Position numbers and translations under genes: made by a program. The notes under the pieces are model-generated. The model was given only the letters and a program-made list of their open reading frames with translations. It was not told the origin of the DNA and made no database searches. From positions 3,534,001 through 3,598,000 of the forward strand of contig NZ_JAGRPV010000001.1 in assembly GCF_030014955.1 (NCBI RefSeq): a DNA stretch of 64,000 nt, written 5' to 3'. The stretch comes from Cohnella hashimotonis (lineage in GTDB: Bacteria > Bacillota > Bacilli > Paenibacillales > Paenibacillaceae). Shown piece after piece: positions 46,501-55,837 of the stretch; the first letter of the stretch is position 1; each line of letters starts with the position of its first letter.

Positions 46501-46694
46501 GCATTCGCCTTGACATCGCGGAAAAACTTCTCGACGGAAGCGACCATGCCGTCTTCCATGACGCTCATATGGTTGTTGACCGGCTTGCCTACACGCTCGA
46601 GAATCTTCTGCACTTCCTTGCTGCTCATATTCAGCTGCTTGGCGTACTCGTACACCCGCAGCTTATCTTTGTTATCCGATTGTTTATTACTCAA
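43593..46694 (-). CDS. infB: Translation initiation factor IF-2 with glycine-rich repeat region
   Basis: A 1033-residue IF-2, longer than B. subtilis IF-2 because of an expanded linker. The IF2-N helical domain (about residues 8-55) has [17 protein letters not shown]. Residues about 171-349 form 13 near-identical YQGNR repeats rich in Gly, Gln and Pro. A second IF2-N element precedes the G domain with [15 protein letters not shown] (about 537-551), then domains II-IV. The start is TTG ([15 protein letters not shown]) eight bases after GGAGGTG and overlaps the ylxQ stop by eight bases. The linker probably is disordered; length may vary by slippage. Confidence 0.97.
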   Translation of the reverse strand: MSNKQSDNKDKLRVYEYAKQLNMSSKEVQKILERVGKPVNNHMSVMEDGMVASVEKFFRDVKANAAAKMAQNKPAGNRPAGEQGGQGGQNRQGGSQQQPARRSEETASVASRPAQPAPTAPSPSPAPAPAAPQASEPAPQAAAPSQPSAPSGTASSAPASDRPQGGGQGSGQGGGYQGNRQGGGQGGGGYQGNRQGGGQGGGYQGNRQGGGQGGGYQGNRPAGGQGGGGYQGNRPAGGQGGGGYQGNRPSGGQGGGGYQGNRPAGGQGGGGYQGNRPAGGQGGGGYQGNRPAGGQGGGGYQGNRPAGGQGGGGGYQGNRPAGGQGGGGYQGNRPAGGQGGGGYQGNRPAGGGGFGGGAGRGPAPAPAAAAGRGGQGGGFGSRPGGQRSDNRGGDNRGGDFNRGGAAGAKRKDNDFNRRFEESGRGGPRKGKGGKNARGRSNMPPREKIDNTPKKIIIRGEMTVGDMAKLLHKDASEVIKKLFMMGVMATINQDLDMDTILLIAGEFGVETEVKIAVEDTNFETIEETDEEADLITRPAVVTIMGHVDHGKTTLLDAIRETQVASGEAGGITQHIGAYQVEVHGKKITFLDTPGHEAFTTMRARGAQVTDITILVVAADDGVMPQTVEAINHAKAANVPIIVAVNKIDKPGANPDKVKQELTEYGLVQEAWGGDTIFVELSAKQRLNLDGLLEMILLVSEVNDYKANPDKRARGTVIEAELDKGKGPIARILVQNGTLKVGDAFVAGDCFGRIRAMTNDRGRRVKEAGPSTPVEITGLTEVPQAGDPFMVFEDERKAREIADKRSIKTRQESMRSNQKVTLEDLFSKIKEGEIKDLNVILKADVQGSLEALKGSLEKIEVEGVRVKTIHSGVGAITESDVSLALASAAIIIGFNVRPEPRAAQAAEQEKVDLRLHRIIYKVIEEIEQAMKGMLDPVFKEKVIGHAEVRETFKVSKVGTIAGCMVTDGKVARNAEVRLVRGGVVAFEGKIDSLKRFKDDAKEVSEGYECGITLDKFNDLQIGDVLEAFIMESVER
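45646..46182 (-). repeat. In-frame 42-base minisatellite in infB (13 copies)
   Basis: Thirteen tandem units, mostly 42 bases (some 39 or 45), each encoding [14 protein letters not shown] or variants (RQGGG in the first three, PSGG in the sixth). Units are near identical at DNA level, so recent expansion or homogenisation is likely. Confidence 0.93.
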
Positions 46695-47028
46695 TATTCT
46701 CCACCTCCGTATGTTGAACGAAGCCCTCGCGAACGAGATTCGCGAAGCCTTGGTCCGTGACGGCGAACAGCACGCGTTCGGGCTTGCCGACGGCGCCTCC
46801 CAGGTCGTACCGGGAGTAGCCGGCAAGCAGCTCTACGCCATAGCTTGCGCATTTGTCCGCCACTTTCTTGCGCGTATTGTCGGAAGCGTCCCGGGCGATC
46901 ACCACCAGCTTCGCTTCGCCCGCGCGGATGCTCTTAAGCACGGTCTCGTCACCAGAGACGAGCTTGCCCGCCCGCATGGCGAGCCCCAGGCGCGACAGCG
47001 TCTTATCGCTACTCGTCATCGCCGTCAT
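46687..47028 (-). CDS. ylxQ: L7Ae-family RNA-binding protein YlxQ
   Basis: A 113-residue L7Ae/L30e fold protein: [37 protein letters not shown] and [20 protein letters not shown]. Family members bind kink-turns; YlxQ function in the cell is unknown. Two ATG starts are possible (47028 or 47019); both share AAGGAG at non-ideal distance, and I list the longer. It overlaps both the rnpM and infB genes, showing tight operon packing. Confidence 0.93.
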   Translation of the reverse strand: MTAMTSSDKTLSRLGLAMRAGKLVSGDETVLKSIRAGEAKLVVIARDASDNTRKKVADKCASYGVELLAGYSRYDLGGAVGKPERVLFAVTDQGFANLVREGFVQHTEVENIE

Positions 47029-47323
47029 CCAACTCCTTCGCGGCAATGAATTCGCCTTCCAGCTTTAAGAACTCTTCCTCCAGCCGATCGTAAACGTCGG
47101 GCGGCACGGGCGCCTTCAGCGCCCGCTCCAGCGCCTTCGTCTTCTTGGCCAGTTTGAAGTAAGACAGCTTGCCGCACAGATAGGCGCCCCTTCCGGGCTT
47201 TTTGCCCGTCAGATCGAGAGAAATCTCCCCCGTCGGCGACCGTACGATGCGGATGAGCTCTTTTTTAGGCATCATTTCCTGGCTCGCGATGCATTTGCGC
47301 TGCGGTATTTTCCTCGGTCTCAA
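47009..47323 (-). CDS. rnpM: RNase P modulator RnpM (YlxR family)
   Basis: A 104-residue YlxR protein with [22 protein letters not shown] and [13 protein letters not shown], the family hallmarks. YlxR was recently linked to control of RNase P in B. subtilis (RnpM). The start is TTG (MRPRKIPQ) with GGGAGGCGAGG upstream. The Lys/Glu-rich acidic tail overlaps ylxQ. Confidence 0.93.
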   Translation of the reverse strand: MRPRKIPQRKCIASQEMMPKKELIRIVRSPTGEISLDLTGKKPGRGAYLCGKLSYFKLAKKTKALERALKAPVPPDVYDRLEEEFLKLEGEFIAAKELDDGDDE

Positions 47324-47371
47324 GGTTCCTCGCCTCCCATGCGGACCGTCTATATGATTGCCGCTTGAATA

Positions 47372-48469
47372 TTAATCGATCGTCACGCTGTCCTGATGCA
47401 TCGCGTCGCCTTCGGTCCGCGGCCGGCCGTATTCCTGCTCCGCCTGCGTCTCGCTCTTGATATCGATCTTCCACCCGGTCAGCTTCGCCGCGAGCCGCGC
47501 GTTCTGCCCCTTGATGCCGATGGCCAGCGACAGCTGGTAATCCGGCACGATGACGCGCGCCATTTTTTCGGCTTCGAACACGATGACTTCCAGCACCTTG
47601 GACGGGCTGAGCGCATTGGCGACGTATTCCTCGACGGAATCCGACCAGCGGACGATATCGATCTTCTCGCCCTTAAGCTCGTTCACGATCGTCTGTACCC
47701 GCACGCCCTTCTGTCCGACGCAGGAGCCGATCGGATCGACTTCGTCCGCGCGCGAGTGAACGGCGATCTTGGAGCGGAAGCCCGCTTCGCGCGCGACCGA
47801 GCGGATCTCGACCGTGCCGTCGAAAATCTCTGGCACCTCGAGCTCGAATAAGCGCTTGAGCAGTCCGGGATGCGTCCGCGAGAGGATGATCTGCGGCCCT
47901 TTGCTCGTATTCTCGACCTTCGTGATATAAGACTTGACCCGGTCGCCCTGCTTGAACTTGTCGGTCGGCATGAGCTCGGTAAGCGGCAGCGCCGCCTCGA
48001 CCTTGCCAAGGTCGACGTACAGGTTGCGCATGTCGATCCGCTGGATGATGCCGGTCACGATATCCTGCTCTTTGTCCACGTACGCATGGTAGATGAGTCC
48101 GCGCTCGGCTTCCCTGATGCGCTGGGTGACGACCTGCTTGGCCGTCTGCGCCGCGATCCGTCCGAAATCCCGCGGCGTCACCTCGATCTCGGCGATATCC
48201 TCGATCTGATAGTGCGGGTTGATGGAGCGGGCCGCATCGATCGCGATCTCAAGACGCGGGTCGAGCACCTCGTCGACGACCGTCTTGCGCGCGTAAACTT
48301 TGATCAGGCCGGTATTGCGGTTGATATCGACGCGTACGTTCTGCGCCGTATTGAAATTGCGTTTATAGCTGGAGATAAGTGCCGCTTCGATGGCCTCGAT
48401 GAGGACATCCTTGGCGATGCCTTTGTCGCGCTCGATCTCGCCTAAGGCTTCAATAAACTCCATGCTCAT
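47372..48469 (-). CDS. nusA: Transcription termination/antitermination factor NusA
   Basis: A 365-residue NusA in the short Firmicute form: amino-terminal RNAP-binding domain (about 1-130), S1 (about 135-200), then two KH domains with GSCVGQKGVRVQTIVNEL and SLAIGIKGQNARLAAKLTGWK. There are no carboxy-terminal AR repeats, as expected. It probably acts on the structured leader of its own operon. ATG is about 11 bases after AAGGAGGA. Confidence 0.97.
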   Translation of the reverse strand: MSMEFIEALGEIERDKGIAKDVLIEAIEAALISSYKRNFNTAQNVRVDINRNTGLIKVYARKTVVDEVLDPRLEIAIDAARSINPHYQIEDIAEIEVTPRDFGRIAAQTAKQVVTQRIREAERGLIYHAYVDKEQDIVTGIIQRIDMRNLYVDLGKVEAALPLTELMPTDKFKQGDRVKSYITKVENTSKGPQIILSRTHPGLLKRLFELEVPEIFDGTVEIRSVAREAGFRSKIAVHSRADEVDPIGSCVGQKGVRVQTIVNELKGEKIDIVRWSDSVEEYVANALSPSKVLEVIVFEAEKMARVIVPDYQLSLAIGIKGQNARLAAKLTGWKIDIKSETQAEQEYGRPRTEGDAMHQDSVTID

Positions 48470-48495
48470 AGCTGCTGCTCTCCTCCTTTCGCATA

Positions 48496-48957
48496 TTAAA
48501 AGACGATGGCCAGCCTCGCGGAAGCCACTTTATCGTAAGGAATCTCATGGCGCTTGCGTCCGACGGTCACGGTCAGCACGCTGCCGTCGAATCCGTCCAG
48601 GCTGCCTTCGAATTCCTTGGCGCCGTCCACCGGCTCATAGGTTGTAACGAATACATGTTTGCCGACAGCAGAAGCGACGTCCTCCGCTTTCTTCAGGGGA
48701 CGTTCGGCGCCCGGCGAGCTCACCTCGAGGAAGTAGGCTTCGGGGATCGGGTCGGCTTCGTCAAGCTTCCCGCTTAAATATTCGGACACGCGGCCGCAGT
48801 CATCGATATCGATGCCGCCCGCCTTGTCCACGAATACGCGCAGAAAGTAGTTGCTGCCTTCCTTGACGTATTCTACATCCACCAGCTCGAAGCCGTTCTC
48901 CTCCACGAAGGGGGCGACCAGCTGTTCGACTGCGGATTTGATCTTGGAAACGCTCAA
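48496..48957 (-). CDS. rimP: Ribosome maturation factor RimP
   Basis: A 153-residue RimP needed for 30S assembly, with [41 protein letters not shown] and [14 protein letters not shown]. The start is TTG ([10 protein letters not shown]) eight bases after GGGAGGT; an upstream in-frame start would fall in the structured leader. First gene of the rimP-nusA-rnpM-ylxQ-infB-rbfA-nrnA-truB-ribF operon. Confidence 0.95.
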   Translation of the reverse strand: MSVSKIKSAVEQLVAPFVEENGFELVDVEYVKEGSNYFLRVFVDKAGGIDIDDCGRVSEYLSGKLDEADPIPEAYFLEVSSPGAERPLKKAEDVASAVGKHVFVTTYEPVDGAKEFEGSLDGFDGSVLTVTVGRKRHEIPYDKVASARLAIVF

Positions 48958-48984
48958 ATGACCAGACCTCCCGATTGCTTCAAA

Positions 48985-49072
48985 TGGATATCTGCAGAAT
49001 CGCACATGCAAAAGTCCCTATGCAAAACGTAAAGAGTGGGTTTCCCCACTCTTCTGCAGACAGTGATATCCA
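48985..49072 (-). promoter_or_regulatory. Structured leader with terminator-like hairpin before rimP
   Basis: On the minus strand a 9-bp hairpin AAGAGTGGG-gaaa-CCCACTCTT (49032-49053) is followed by TACGTTTTGC. It is enclosed by a 15-bp helix between 48985-48999 and 49052-49072 with a six-base bulge. This could switch between antitermination and termination; autoregulation by NusA is a natural idea but is inference. Confidence 0.6.
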
Positions 49073-49088
49073 CATGATTACCAGAATT

Positions 49089-49118
49089 AATATACCATAA
49101 CCGCCAGGCCCCTTGCAA
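49089..49118 (-). promoter_or_regulatory. Sigma-A promoter of the rimP-nusA-infB operon
   Basis: TTGCAA, 18 bases, TATATT with a TGG extension on the minus strand, about 130 bases before rimP in the gap after polC. Confidence 0.72.
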
Positions 49119-49185
49119 TGCATTATTCAGGCAGCGGAAGCCGGCGAGGACGATCGTCCTTGCGGGCATCGGGCGCTCCGGCGCT

Positions 49186-52100
49186 TTAAAACAGCGCCAG
49201 CTGGTTGGATTCCGGCAGTCCGCGGAAGCAGCCCATCGTCGTCAGCAGCTCGATGATCGTCTTCGTCGCCTTGGAGCGCTGCTGGAAGTCCTCGATCGAG
49301 AGGAAGTCTCCGTCCACGCGGGAGGCCGCAATGTTGCGCGCCGCGTTCTCGCCGATGCCGGCGACTGCGGAGAACGGCGGAATCAGCGCGTCTCCGTCCA
49401 CGATAAAGCGGGTGGCGTCCGACCGGTACAGGTCGAGCGGCTTGACCTTGAAGCCTCTCGCGGTCATCTCCAGCCCCATTTCGAGGATCGGAATCATGTT
49501 CTTTTCCTTCGGCAGCGCCTGGAAGCCCTTGGCCTCGATCTCCGTCATCCCCTTCAGGATCGCATCGTACCCTTGGCAGAACAGCTCGACGTCGAAGTCC
49601 GCCGCCCGTACCGAGAAGTAAGTCGCATAGTAATGAATGGGATAGTAGAGCTTGAAGAACGCGGTGCGTACGGCCGAGATGACATAGGCGGCGGCGTGCG
49701 CCTTCGGGAACATGTATTCGATCCGCAGGCAGGAGTCGATATACCATTGCGGAACGCCGCAGCGCTTCATCTCCTCGATCCATTCGGGCGTGAGCCCCTT
49801 GCCCTTACGTACGCTCTCCGTGATCTTGAAGGCCAGCGACGCGTCCATGCCCGCCTTGTAAATGAGGAACAGCATGATGTCGTCGCGACAGCCGATAACG
49901 GTCTTGATCGTGCACGTGCCGTTCTTGATGAGCTCCTGGGCGTTGCCCAGCCATACGCCGGTGCCGTGCGACAAGCCCGAGATCTGCAGCAAGTCGGCGA
50001 AGGACGAAGGCTTCGTCTCTTCGAGCATCTGGCGCACGAACCGGGTGCCCATCTCCGGAACCCCGAACGTTGCGACCTGAGACTTGATCTGGCTCGGCTG
50101 GATGCCGAGCGCTTCGACCGAGTTGAACAGGCTCATGACCTTCGGATCGTTCATCGGGATCGTCGTCGGATCGACGCCGGTCAAGTCCTGGAGCATCCGC
50201 ATCATCGTCGGATCGTCGTGCCCCAGAATATCGAGCTTGAGCAGGTTGGCGTCGAAGGCGTGATAGTCGAAATGAGTCGTCTTCCACTCCGCGCTCGTAT
50301 CGTCTGCCGGGTATTGAACCGGCGTAATGTCCTCGACCTCCATATAATCCGGAACGACGACGATGCCGCCCGGATGCTGCCCCGTGCTCCGCTTCACGCC
50401 CGTCACGCCCTGCGCAAGGCGGTTGAGCTCAGCGCCGCGCCAGTTCTTGCCGTGCTCCTCCTGGTATTTCTTGGCGAAGCCGAAGCCTGTCTTCTCGGCG
50501 ACTGTGCCGATCGTGCCGGCCCGAAACACGCCCTTTTCCCCGAACATCTCCTTGGTGAAATTGTGCGCATGGGGCTGATATTCGCCTGAAAAGTTAAGAT
50601 CGATATCAGGCACCTTGTCCCCCTTGAAGCCGAGAAACGTCTCGAACGGAATGTCCTGGCCTTCGCCGCGCATCATCGTGCCGCAATCCGGGCAAGCCTT
50701 GTCCGGCAAGTCGAAGCCGCTTGGAACGCTGCCGTCGAGGAACCACTCCTGGTGCTTGCACACGGGGTTGCGGCAAAGGTAATGCGCGGGGAGCGGATTG
50801 ACCTCGGAGATGCCGAGGAACGTCGCGACGACGCTCGAGCCGACCGATCCCCGCGAGCCGACGAGATAGCCGTCCCTGTTGGACTTTTTGACGAGACGCT
50901 CGGAAATCAGATAGTTCGCCGAGAAGCCGTACTTGATGATCGGCACGAGCTCCTTTTCCAGCCGGTCGATAACGACCTGCGGGAGTTCCTCGCCGTACAG
51001 GCTGCGCGCGGTGGCATAACAAGTGTTGCGAATCTCCTCGTCGGCGCCCTCGATGTTCGGCGTGAACAGCTCGTCGGGGAACAGCTTGATGTCCTCAAAA
51101 CGTTCGGCTAGCGCGTTCGTATTGGCGACGACCACCTCAGCCGCCTTGTCCTTGCCCAGAAAGGCGAAGGCGTCGAGCATCTCCGGGGTCGTCCGGAAAT
51201 GCGCGTCCGGCTTGCGCTGGTCCTTGAGCGGGCTGAAGCCCGTGATGCCGTGGATCGTGATGTCGCGGTACAGCTTGTCCCTCGGTTCCAGATAATGCGT
51301 ATTGCCGGTCGCGATGACGGGTTTGCCTAGCCGCTCGCCGATGGCGACGACCCTGCGCAGCGCCTGTTCGAGCTCCGCCCTGCTGCCGACAAGCCCCTTG
51401 TCGAGCAGATGCATGTAAAAATCGAGCGGCTGAATCTCGAGAATGTCGTAAAATTCCGCGACCTCCGCCGCTTCCTCCTCCGACTTGTTCAGCACCGCCT
51501 CGAAAAATTCGCCCTTTTCGCAGCCGGAAATGATGAGCAGCCCTTCCCGGTGTTCGATCAGCTTGCTTCTCGGAATGCAGGCGACACGATGAAAATAGTC
51601 GGTATGAGAAAGCGAGATGAGCTTGTACAGGTTCTTTTTGCCGGCCGCGTTCAGCATGTAAATGCAGCAGTGGAACGGGCGCGTCGTCTTCCAGCTGTTC
51701 TCGTTCACTTCGTTGAGTCTGGCCATCCGCGTAATGCCTCGGGTCTGCGCATCCTTGAGCAGACCTTCCAGCACGCCGGCCAGGGCGATCGTATCGTCGA
51801 TGGCGCGGTGATGGTTTTCGAGACTGACCTTATACAGATTCGACAATGTATTTAACCGGTGGTTTTTCATCGTCGGATGCAAATAACGCGCCAGCTCCAG
51901 CGTATCGAGCACCGGGTTGCCCGGCTGCGGCAGTCCCAGGCGCTTGCAGTTGTGCTGGATAAAGCCGATATCGAAACGGGCGTTATGCGCCACGAGCACG
52001 GCGTCGCCGACGAAATCGAGAAACTCGGCCAGCTTCGGCTCGAGCTCCGGCGCGCCCGCCACCATCTCGTCCGTGATGCTGGTCAACTGCTGAATGTTGT

Positions 52101-53532
52101 ACGGGATCGGCTCGTGCGGATCGATAAAAGTGGAGAAGCGTCCGATCTCGCGGCCCCCCGACACCTTGACGCCCGCAAGCTCTATGATCTTGTTCGCCGT
52201 GACGGACAGCCCCGTTGTCTCGATGTCGAACACGACAAACGTCTCTTCGGCGAGCACGGTGTCGCGAGCGTTCAGAACGATGTCGACCGCGTCGTTAACG
52301 ACGTTGGCCTCGACGCCGTAAATCATCTTGATGCCGTTTTTCTTAGCGGCCTTCGCGGCTTCTGGGAAGCACTGCACGTTCGCGTGGTCGGTAACCGCAA
52401 TCGCCTTGTGACCCCACTTGGCGGCCGTCTTGATATAGGCGTCGACAGGCGTGATCGCATCCATCGTGCTCATGGACGTGTGCAGGTGGAACTCGACGCG
52501 CTTGTCGCTCGCTTCGTCCCTGCGCGCCTTCGGACCGTTGATTTCCTTAAGGTCGCTCGGCATCATGACGAGCTCGGGCGGATTGAGGAACCGGTCGTAT
52601 TCGACGCGTCCGCGCAGCTTCACCCATTTGCCGTTGGAAAGGAGGTTCAGCATTTTGACGTCTTCCTTCGTCTTGCCGAACATCTTGACGGTGAGCGAAT
52701 CGGTATAGTCGGTCACATGAAACAGGTAAAGCGTATTGCCGTTGCGAAGCTCTTTGACTTCCAATCCGAACACGACGCCTTGAACCGTCGCTTTCTTTTC
52801 TTCCTCTTGGATGTTGGCAATCGGCACGGCGTCATCCTTGATCTCGTAGCCGTGCTGCAGCGACTGCGGCGCTGCGCCGCCCGTGTCTTCCGGCGGCTCC
52901 TCCTCGGGCAAGCTCTCCATCAGCTTGCGGACGTGCAGCCGCTCCTCCTCGAGCTGCCGCTGCATGAACGCCTCCACGGCCTCCTGCTGCTTTTCCCCCA
53001 CGGCCAGCTTGATCCGGCAGGCGCGGCCGAACCGCTCCTCGAAAAACTTGGCCGCATACGTGTCGACCGTCTTCTTGCGCGCCATCTCCAGGCTCGCCTC
53101 GTTCAGCATGAACAGGGTGAGCAGCTCGCCTTCCGCCTCGGGCCTTGCCTTGCCCAGCCAGCCGTTGACAGAAGCGAATTCGCTCTGCATCCATTCGACG
53201 AACAGCGGCCAATAATGCAGCAGAAGCTCGCTCGTGGCGATCGTCTCCCCGTGAAGCAGGCACATCTCAATCTGCGCGAGATGGCCGAGCTTGTCCCTCA
53301 CGCGGCTGTGAAATCCGGCATAGACGGGCGGCGGCAGCAGCGATTCCTTGACGAAGTGAAACCGCCAGCTGCGATTCGCCTTGCTTACTTCGACTCTTTC
53401 TATGTAACCGTCGCGGAAATGGGCGTCGATCCAATCGCCCGGAATCTCCGCTTGCGCCAGCAGCAGTTCGAATTTTTTCCTCTGATCGGGCTTCGGCAAC
53501 ATAATCGAAAGATTCATCCCTTTCAACAACAA
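49186..53532 (-). CDS. polC: DNA polymerase III alpha subunit, PolC type
   Basis: A 1448-residue Gram-positive replicative polymerase. An amino-terminal domain and OB fold are followed by PHP (VEFHLHTSMSTMDAITPVDAY, about residue 345). The inserted DEDD proofreading exonuclease (VVFDIETTGLSVTANK, about 430) splits PHP, and the polymerase core comes last, with DIDLNFSGEYQPHA and TVAEKTGFGFAKKY. A zinc-finger-like CxxxxC...CPDCG lies in the palm insert. The start is uncertain: TTG 53532 with GGGGG six bases upstream, or ATG at 53517 or 53502. It normally lies directly after proS; here an accessory cluster intervenes, leaving only a weak promoter of its own. Confidence 0.97.
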   Translation of the reverse strand: MLLKGMNLSIMLPKPDQRKKFELLLAQAEIPGDWIDAHFRDGYIERVEVSKANRSWRFHFVKESLLPPPVYAGFHSRVRDKLGHLAQIEMCLLHGETIATSELLLHYWPLFVEWMQSEFASVNGWLGKARPEAEGELLTLFMLNEASLEMARKKTVDTYAAKFFEERFGRACRIKLAVGEKQQEAVEAFMQRQLEEERLHVRKLMESLPEEEPPEDTGGAAPQSLQHGYEIKDDAVPIANIQEEEKKATVQGVVFGLEVKELRNGNTLYLFHVTDYTDSLTVKMFGKTKEDVKMLNLLSNGKWVKLRGRVEYDRFLNPPELVMMPSDLKEINGPKARRDEASDKRVEFHLHTSMSTMDAITPVDAYIKTAAKWGHKAIAVTDHANVQCFPEAAKAAKKNGIKMIYGVEANVVNDAVDIVLNARDTVLAEETFVVFDIETTGLSVTANKIIELAGVKVSGGREIGRFSTFIDPHEPIPYNIQQLTSITDEMVAGAPELEPKLAEFLDFVGDAVLVAHNARFDIGFIQHNCKRLGLPQPGNPVLDTLELARYLHPTMKNHRLNTLSNLYKVSLENHHRAIDDTIALAGVLEGLLKDAQTRGITRMARLNEVNENSWKTTRPFHCCIYMLNAAGKKNLYKLISLSHTDYFHRVACIPRSKLIEHREGLLIISGCEKGEFFEAVLNKSEEEAAEVAEFYDILEIQPLDFYMHLLDKGLVGSRAELEQALRRVVAIGERLGKPVIATGNTHYLEPRDKLYRDITIHGITGFSPLKDQRKPDAHFRTTPEMLDAFAFLGKDKAAEVVVANTNALAERFEDIKLFPDELFTPNIEGADEEIRNTCYATARSLYGEELPQVVIDRLEKELVPIIKYGFSANYLISERLVKKSNRDGYLVGSRGSVGSSVVATFLGISEVNPLPAHYLCRNPVCKHQEWFLDGSVPSGFDLPDKACPDCGTMMRGEGQDIPFETFLGFKGDKVPDIDLNFSGEYQPHAHNFTKEMFGEKGVFRAGTIGTVAEKTGFGFAKKYQEEHGKNWRGAELNRLAQGVTGVKRSTGQHPGGIVVVPDYMEVEDITPVQYPADDTSAEWKTTHFDYHAFDANLLKLDILGHDDPTMMRMLQDLTGVDPTTIPMNDPKVMSLFNSVEALGIQPSQIKSQVATFGVPEMGTRFVRQMLEETKPSSFADLLQISGLSHGTGVWLGNAQELIKNGTCTIKTVIGCRDDIMLFLIYKAGMDASLAFKITESVRKGKGLTPEWIEEMKRCGVPQWYIDSCLRIEYMFPKAHAAAYVISAVRTAFFKLYYPIHYYATYFSVRAADFDVELFCQGYDAILKGMTEIEAKGFQALPKEKNMIPILEMGLEMTARGFKVKPLDLYRSDATRFIVDGDALIPPFSAVAGIGENAARNIAASRVDGDFLSIEDFQQRSKATKTIIELLTTMGCFRGLPESNQLALF

Positions 53533-53615
53533 AAGCCCCCGACCGCACTTGCGCGAGGCGAGCGCCTGCGGCAGGTTAAAGTCGGGAAGCTTTCTGTTCT
53601 CGTACTTGTTCTATT

Positions 53616-53644
53616 ATTCTACCTGATAGACTTTGCGGCAGCAA
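53616..53644 (-). promoter_or_regulatory. Candidate promoter of polC
   Basis: TTGCTG, 17 bases, TAGAAT on the minus strand, in the 140-base gap before polC. No terminator is seen between this and the upstream oxidoreductase gene. Confidence 0.45.
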
Positions 53645-53672
53645 TAGTCAAAGAACGACATTCGGGGGACGA

Positions 53673-54614
53673 TCAGGAACGGCTCGCGCTAGCATCCGGG
53701 GACATCGGTGCGCCGTCCGCGCCGAGACTGCTCTCCGCGGCTTCCAGAAAGCGAACGATCGCCAGCGTCTCTTCGAGCGGGACCGGCGCGATACCCGTGT
53801 CGAAAAAGGAAACCGCATCCGCGATCAGCCTGGCGTAATGGAATTTAAAATCGGGATCGAGCGCAAGCGTCTTCGCTTCCGCCCCGATCCGGACTTCGGC
53901 TTCGTAGACATAACCCGCCTCGGGGCGTCTGCAGATGGCCGTGCCGGTCCGGCCGTCCGCCCATGTGCCGACGATACGGTCGAATTCTTTTCGACGCTCG
54001 GTTCGTACGGACAGGCAGTCCGGTCCGAGAATGGCGAACAGCATCTCGGCCAGATGAATGCCGTACCAATAATAGACCGACTGCGTCGGCTCGATCTGCA
54101 GCGGACCGCTGACGGTAGCTTCAAGTATTGGCTCGAGTGTCGGCTCAATTGCGATCGTGTCCCGCTTCATGGCGCCTTGCACGGCATAGCGAAGGGCCGA
54201 AACGCTGAAAATCGGCGTCTCATAAGCGTTTGCAAGGGCCTCGATCTCGGCGGCGTCCCGTCCGGATATCGCCAGCGGCTTGTCGATAAAAACAGGCTTG
54301 CCGTAAGGCGCGATGCGCCCGAACAGCTGCGTACGCGCCCGGCCGTCGATCGACAGCAGCATGAGCGCATCGCAGGACGCCGCGACCTCCTCCGGCGAGT
54401 CTGCCCGGCGAATGCCGTGTTCGGTCTCGAGCCGTCCCATGATCGTCTCGACGCGCGACGCACTGAGCGGAAAATCAGGCGAGCCGCCCGGCCATGCTGT
54501 AGTGATGCGGTAACCGGGCACGTGCAGCGGGTCAGCCGGATCGTTCAGCAACTCGCTAAAGGAAATGGCATGAGAGGAATCGGTGCCGATGAGTCCGACC
54601 GTACGAAACTTCAC
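53673..54614 (-). CDS. Gfo/Idh/MocA-family oxidoreductase
   Basis: A 313-residue NAD(P)-dependent oxidoreductase of the Gfo/Idh/MocA type. The Rossmann start is VGLIGTDSSHAISF, unusual in place of GxGxxG, and FIDKPLA (about residue 110) is the EKP-like motif with Asp for Glu. A substrate-domain His is in GIHLAEMLFAILG. Members act on sugars, cyclitols or amino-acid derivatives; the substrate here is unknown. Last gene of the accessory operon, coupled by ATGA to the M20 gene. No terminator is seen before the polC promoter. Confidence 0.85.
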   Translation of the reverse strand: MKFRTVGLIGTDSSHAISFSELLNDPADPLHVPGYRITTAWPGGSPDFPLSASRVETIMGRLETEHGIRRADSPEEVAASCDALMLLSIDGRARTQLFGRIAPYGKPVFIDKPLAISGRDAAEIEALANAYETPIFSVSALRYAVQGAMKRDTIAIEPTLEPILEATVSGPLQIEPTQSVYYWYGIHLAEMLFAILGPDCLSVRTERRKEFDRIVGTWADGRTGTAICRRPEAGYVYEAEVRIGAEAKTLALDPDFKFHYARLIADAVSFFDTGIAPVPLEETLAIVRFLEAAESSLGADGAPMSPDASASRS

Positions 54615-55837
54615 GCGTGCCCGCCTCCTTCCGCCGGTGAGCCGGCCGACAACGGGCCTTCTTCCAGCCTTCTCGCCGCGATGCCGGCAAGCAGCGCCGC
54701 GCCGAGCGGCAGGCAGGCTTCGTTCAGCTCGAAGCGGGGATGGTGCAGGCCGAACGCGTACTCGGCATTTTCCGACGGACCCGAGCCGAGCCAGAAAAAG
54801 CAGCCGGGTACATGCTTCAAATATTCGGAAAAGTCCTCGCCTGCGAGCGTTGGAGCCGCCTCCAGCCTTCTGCCCGGTCCGGCGACCGCGTCGATTGCCT
54901 CCGCGACCTTGCGGGCCGCTTCGGGATGGTTAATCAGCACCTGCGTCTGGCGGATATATGTCAGGCTCGCGCTGCAGCGATAGCTGTCCGCGATCCGCGT
55001 CACGATCCGCTCGATGCCGGCGGGCAAGCGCTCCCGCACGTCGGGATCGAACGCCCGGACGGTACCCGTCATGCGGCAGGCCGACGGAATGACATTGTTG
55101 GCGTCGCCCGCGTGAATGCTGCCGATCGTCACGACGACCGGATCGAACGGCGACGTCTCCCGCGAGACCAGGCTCTGAAGCGACATGACGATCGCGCCGG
55201 CGCAAAGAATCGGATCGATACCCTGATCGGGGATGGCGCCGTGCGCGCCTTTGCCTTCGACCAGGATATCGATGCGGTCGACCGAGCCCATCAGCGGTCC
55301 GGGACGAACCGATGCGAAGCCGGCGGACAGCGTCGGGAGGTTGTGCAAGCCGTAAATCTCGTCGACGCCGTCCAGCACGCCTTCGCGAATCATCGCCTTG
55401 GCGCCTTCGTTGATCTCTTCGGCGGACTGAAAAATGAGTCTGACCGTGCCCTTCAGCGTCGATCGCGTCTGGACGAGCAGCTCGGCCGCGCCGAGCAGCA
55501 TCGCCGTGTGCGCGTCATGCCCGCAGGCATGCATCGCGCCGGGGCGCTCGGAGGCGAACGGCAACCCCGTCTCTTCGACGATCGGGAGCGCGTCCATGTC
55601 TGCGCGGAGCGCGACGACCGGACCCGCGGCATCGCCGACGATGTCCGCTACGACGCCGTGACCGCCGAACGCCGTGCGGCAAGACAATCCGAGCCGGGTC
55701 AGCCGCTCGGCAACGAGACGCGCGGTCTCCCGTTCCTCGAAGCTGAGCTCGGGAAACCGGTGCAGCTGCCGCCTGACGGCGGTCAGCTCGTCTGCGAGCA
55801 GCGCCGCCTTGTCTTTCCATGAGACGATCGCGCTCAT
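54611..55837 (-). CDS. M20-family amidohydrolase (N-acyl-amino acid deacylase type)
   Basis: A 408-residue M20D metallo-amidohydrolase. Metal ligands are in MHACGHDAHTAML, FQSAEEINEGA, the LHNLP motif and the late ITGxxH-like FGLHHPRF. DADMDALPI-like LRADMDALPIVEETGLP is at the start, and a dimerisation insert HGAIPDQGIDPI is present. Relatives deacylate N-acyl or hippurate-type amino acids. In this cluster it could release serine or another amino acid from a conjugate. It overlaps sdaAA by four bases (ATGA). Confidence 0.9.
   Translation of the reverse strand: MSAIVSWKDKAALLADELTAVRRQLHRFPELSFEERETARLVAERLTRLGLSCRTAFGGHGVVADIVGDAAGPVVALRADMDALPIVEETGLPFASERPGAMHACGHDAHTAMLLGAAELLVQTRSTLKGTVRLIFQSAEEINEGAKAMIREGVLDGVDEIYGLHNLPTLSAGFASVRPGPLMGSVDRIDILVEGKGAHGAIPDQGIDPILCAGAIVMSLQSLVSRETSPFDPVVVTIGSIHAGDANNVIPSACRMTGTVRAFDPDVRERLPAGIERIVTRIADSYRCSASLTYIRQTQVLINHPEAARKVAEAIDAVAGPGRRLEAAPTLAGEDFSEYLKHVPGCFFWLGSGPSENAEYAFGLHHPRFELNEACLPLGAALLAGIAARRLEEGPLSAGSPAEGGGHA

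Noticed and set aside
43584..46760. 1058-codon open frame on the plus strand opposite infB
   Set aside because: It is a shadow of the GC-rich, repeat-bearing infB gene; it has no ribosome-binding site logic and its composition (Ala/Thr/Arg runs) mirrors the repeats.
51859..53838. 659-codon plus-strand frame opposite polC
   Set aside because: Antisense shadow of polC, same reasons.
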